Assembly: GCA_002404215.1 (NCBI GenBank) | Contig: DHJG01000154.1 | Location: forward strand, 2,023 to 8,891 | Length of the DNA stretch: 6,869 bases | Reading direction: 5' to 3' | Source of the DNA: Desulfosporosinus sp. UBA4726 | GTDB taxonomy: Bacteria > Bacillota > Desulfitobacteriia > Desulfitobacteriales > Desulfitobacteriaceae | Program-made: the position numbers and the translations under genes | The notes under the pieces: generated by a model | Told to the model about the DNA's origin: nothing | Database searches by the model: none | What the model saw: the letters and a program-made list of their open reading frames with translations, nothing else | Shown: positions 5,586-6,869 of the stretch, in pieces | How positions within the stretch are numbered: the first letter of the stretch is position 1 | Layout: every line of letters begins with the position of its first letter

Positions 5586-6128
5586 TTACTTTAACGTTAA
5601 AGTGAAATTCAAAGTCTGTACTTGGTCTTGTAAAGAAACAGTTTGAATATCAACCCCTTGGAATATTCCAGAATCGCGCAAACTAACCCATAAACGCGCC
5701 ACATCCACTGGTGTCGGAACACTTACGCTCAAGGTCACAGTATTTTCCTGCATGGCAAACGAATTGACAACCGATCCAACTGGTAGGGTATTTTTCAGTT
5801 TTTCTAAGATTGGACCAGGATCACGCGTGTTATTTTGCATCATATTTTGTAACTGTTGTTGTCCTTCTGCTTTGGCTTTTAGTGACTTCAATTGGTTAAC
5901 TTGATTCTCAATTTCTCTTTGCAAGGAAACCTCCTCTTCAACCAAGATGATATCTCTGCTCACTTTATACTCCCAAATCCAAGGAGTACTGCCAACAGCT
6001 CCTAAGAATAATAGACTTCCGATTCCCCAAGTTAAGACTTGGGTTTTAAATCTCAAGTGGCTCTTGGTTTCTCTGGCAAGTCCGTCAACCCAGCGTTGGG
6101 CAAGATTAAGCTCTCTCTTTTCTTTCAT
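5586..6128 (-). CDS. pilN: Type IV pilus inner-membrane protein PilN
   Basis: PilN links the cytoplasmic PilM to the PilO dimer partner. The 180-residue protein has a cytoplasmic N-terminus of about 30 residues, one membrane helix at about 31-52, a coiled coil at about 62-98, and a C-terminal ferredoxin-like domain at about 105-180 (ILEKLKNTLPVGSVVNSFAM onward, ending in alternating strands), the standard PilN layout. The family's usual INLLP motif that binds a groove in PilM is replaced by LNLAQ (residues 7-11). The ATG at 6126-6128 immediately follows the pilM stop codon (TAAATG), with GGGAGGG inside the end of pilM as ribosome binding site, so the two are translationally coupled. GspL-type or other secretion platform proteins share the fold, but the pilM-pilN-pilO order favours the pilus. 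Confidence 0.87.
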   Translation of the reverse strand: MKEKRELNLAQRWVDGLARETKSHLRFKTQVLTWGIGSLLFLGAVGSTPWIWEYKVSRDIILVEEEVSLQREIENQVNQLKSLKAKAEGQQQLQNMMQNNTRDPGPILEKLKNTLPVGSVVNSFAMQENTVTLSVSVPTPVDVARLWVSLRDSGIFQGVDIQTVSLQDQVQTLNFTLTLK

Positions 6129-6869
6129 TTAGCCCTCCCGCATGGCTAAACCATAAAGACTACCATATTTCATCCCGTTTTTCTGGAGTGTTATAATCGT
6201 TCTGTCAAAACGAGGATACCAAGCATTAGGAAAGCCCACTTGGGTAAATACTTCTAAATTAGCTTGGAAAATCTCTTGTATGAAGGGGAGATCCGAATAG
6301 TCCCCAGTAAGATAAATGTGATCAATAGATTTGCCAAAATGACGTGCAGCAAAGAAATCGAAGAATTCGGAAAGTGACTGTAGGACATTCCCTAAAGTCG
6401 TTTCAACCTCTGCTTTAGCCCAGGCATGCAATCTTGCGGTCTGCAGATCTGCATCTTTCGCTTCTTGCGTTTGTCCACTCCCTAGCTCTTTGGACGTACC
6501 ATTCACGGCGATCGCGACTTGGTCCAATACATCCAAAGAAACCTCTAAATCAGAATACAAAAAAAACACGCCATGTTCCAGAAGAATAAATTCTACCCGG
6601 TCTGCACTCAATTCAACAATCGCTAAATCAAGAGGAGCCTCCATATCAGTGGTATTCTTTTTCTTTAAAGTATTCAGAGCCAATTTCGAATATAGACGAG
6701 CCAAGCCATCTGCTGCTAAATCAACCACTTTCGGTTTAAATCCAATTTCTCCCCACTCCGCCCACAACGTTTCCCACTGATACTTTGGCAGAGCCACCAG
6801 AAGAACTCGTTGACGTAGTTCCCCGTCTTCTACTAATCGTTCCAACACTCTATAATCTACAACATAATC
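6129..6869 (-). CDS. pilM: Type IV pilus assembly protein PilM, actin-like (5' end outside window)
   Basis: This is the last 246 residues of PilM, the cytoplasmic actin/FtsA-like protein that docks on PilN and couples the pilus motor to the membrane platform. The frame is open through the right edge (DYVVDYRVLERL), and PilM is about 350 residues, so roughly 100 N-terminal residues are missing; the GTG at 6846-6848 is internal. Family traits include VLLVALPKYQWETLWAEW near 21-38, the KVVDLAADGLARL helix near 47-59, LSEFFDFFAARHFG before the last subdomain, and the C-terminal YGLAMREG, which matches the GLAMR end of Pseudomonas PilM. The phosphate- and adenosine-binding signatures look degenerate: ELSADRV stands where DIGxxxT is expected and TGD where GG is expected. 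It abuts pilN with no gap. Upstream genes probably encode motor and core components but are outside the window. Confidence 0.88.
   Translation of the reverse strand, partial: DYVVDYRVLERLVEDGELRQRVLLVALPKYQWETLWAEWGEIGFKPKVVDLAADGLARLYSKLALNTLKKKNTTDMEAPLDLAIVELSADRVEFILLEHGVFFLYSDLEVSLDVLDQVAIAVNGTSKELGSGQTQEAKDADLQTARLHAWAKAEVETTLGNVLQSLSEFFDFFAARHFGKSIDHIYLTGDYSDLPFIQEIFQANLEVFTQVGFPNAWYPRFDRTIITLQKNGMKYGSLYGLAMREG

Overview
The window reads as chromosomal DNA of an endospore-forming, Gram-positive Bacillota, most likely a clostridial Peptococcaceae-type anaerobe (Desulfosporosinus/Desulfitobacterium-like). This rests on a full-length sporulation sigma-K gene, strong AGGAGG-type ribosome binding sites, low-to-mid GC, a YqeG-family HAD phosphatase, and type IV pilus genes beside a shikimate cluster. 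The genus is inference. Every convincing gene lies on the minus strand, so transcription runs from high to low coordinates. Coding density is very high and no stretch over 300 bases lacks a gene.

In the direction of transcription, the window opens with the type IV pilus inner-membrane platform genes pilM (5' end outside the window), pilN and pilO (6869 down to 4925). pilM and pilN abut exactly. A strong intrinsic terminator follows pilO. Next comes an uninterrupted sigK for the mother-cell late sporulation sigma factor (4814-4068), whose short upstream region holds a candidate sigma-E-like promoter and a consensus match for SpoIIID. A YqeG-type phosphatase gene (3998-3468) follows, with a good sigma-A-like promoter just after sigK and a second intrinsic terminator after it.

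The remainder is an aromatic amino acid/chorismate cluster: aroE (shikimate dehydrogenase), a small GspH/FimT-like pseudopilin gene, aroC (chorismate synthase), aroK (shikimate kinase) and the start of aroB (3-dehydroquinate synthase, cut by the window edge). The aro genes are tightly packed, with aroK and aroB overlapping by 29 bases, and probably form one transcript. AroB, AroE, AroK and AroC cover four of the seven steps from DAHP to chorismate.

The points most worth a second look are: the pseudopilin gene inside the shikimate operon, separated from pilMNO only by sigK, yqeG and aroE; a PilM that keeps the family's overall fold and C-terminus but has lost the expected nucleotide-binding signatures, paired with a PilN lacking the usual INLLP contact motif; and a roughly ten-residue expansion near the N-terminus of sigma-K. 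No CRISPR array, insertion sequence, tRNA or rRNA was seen.
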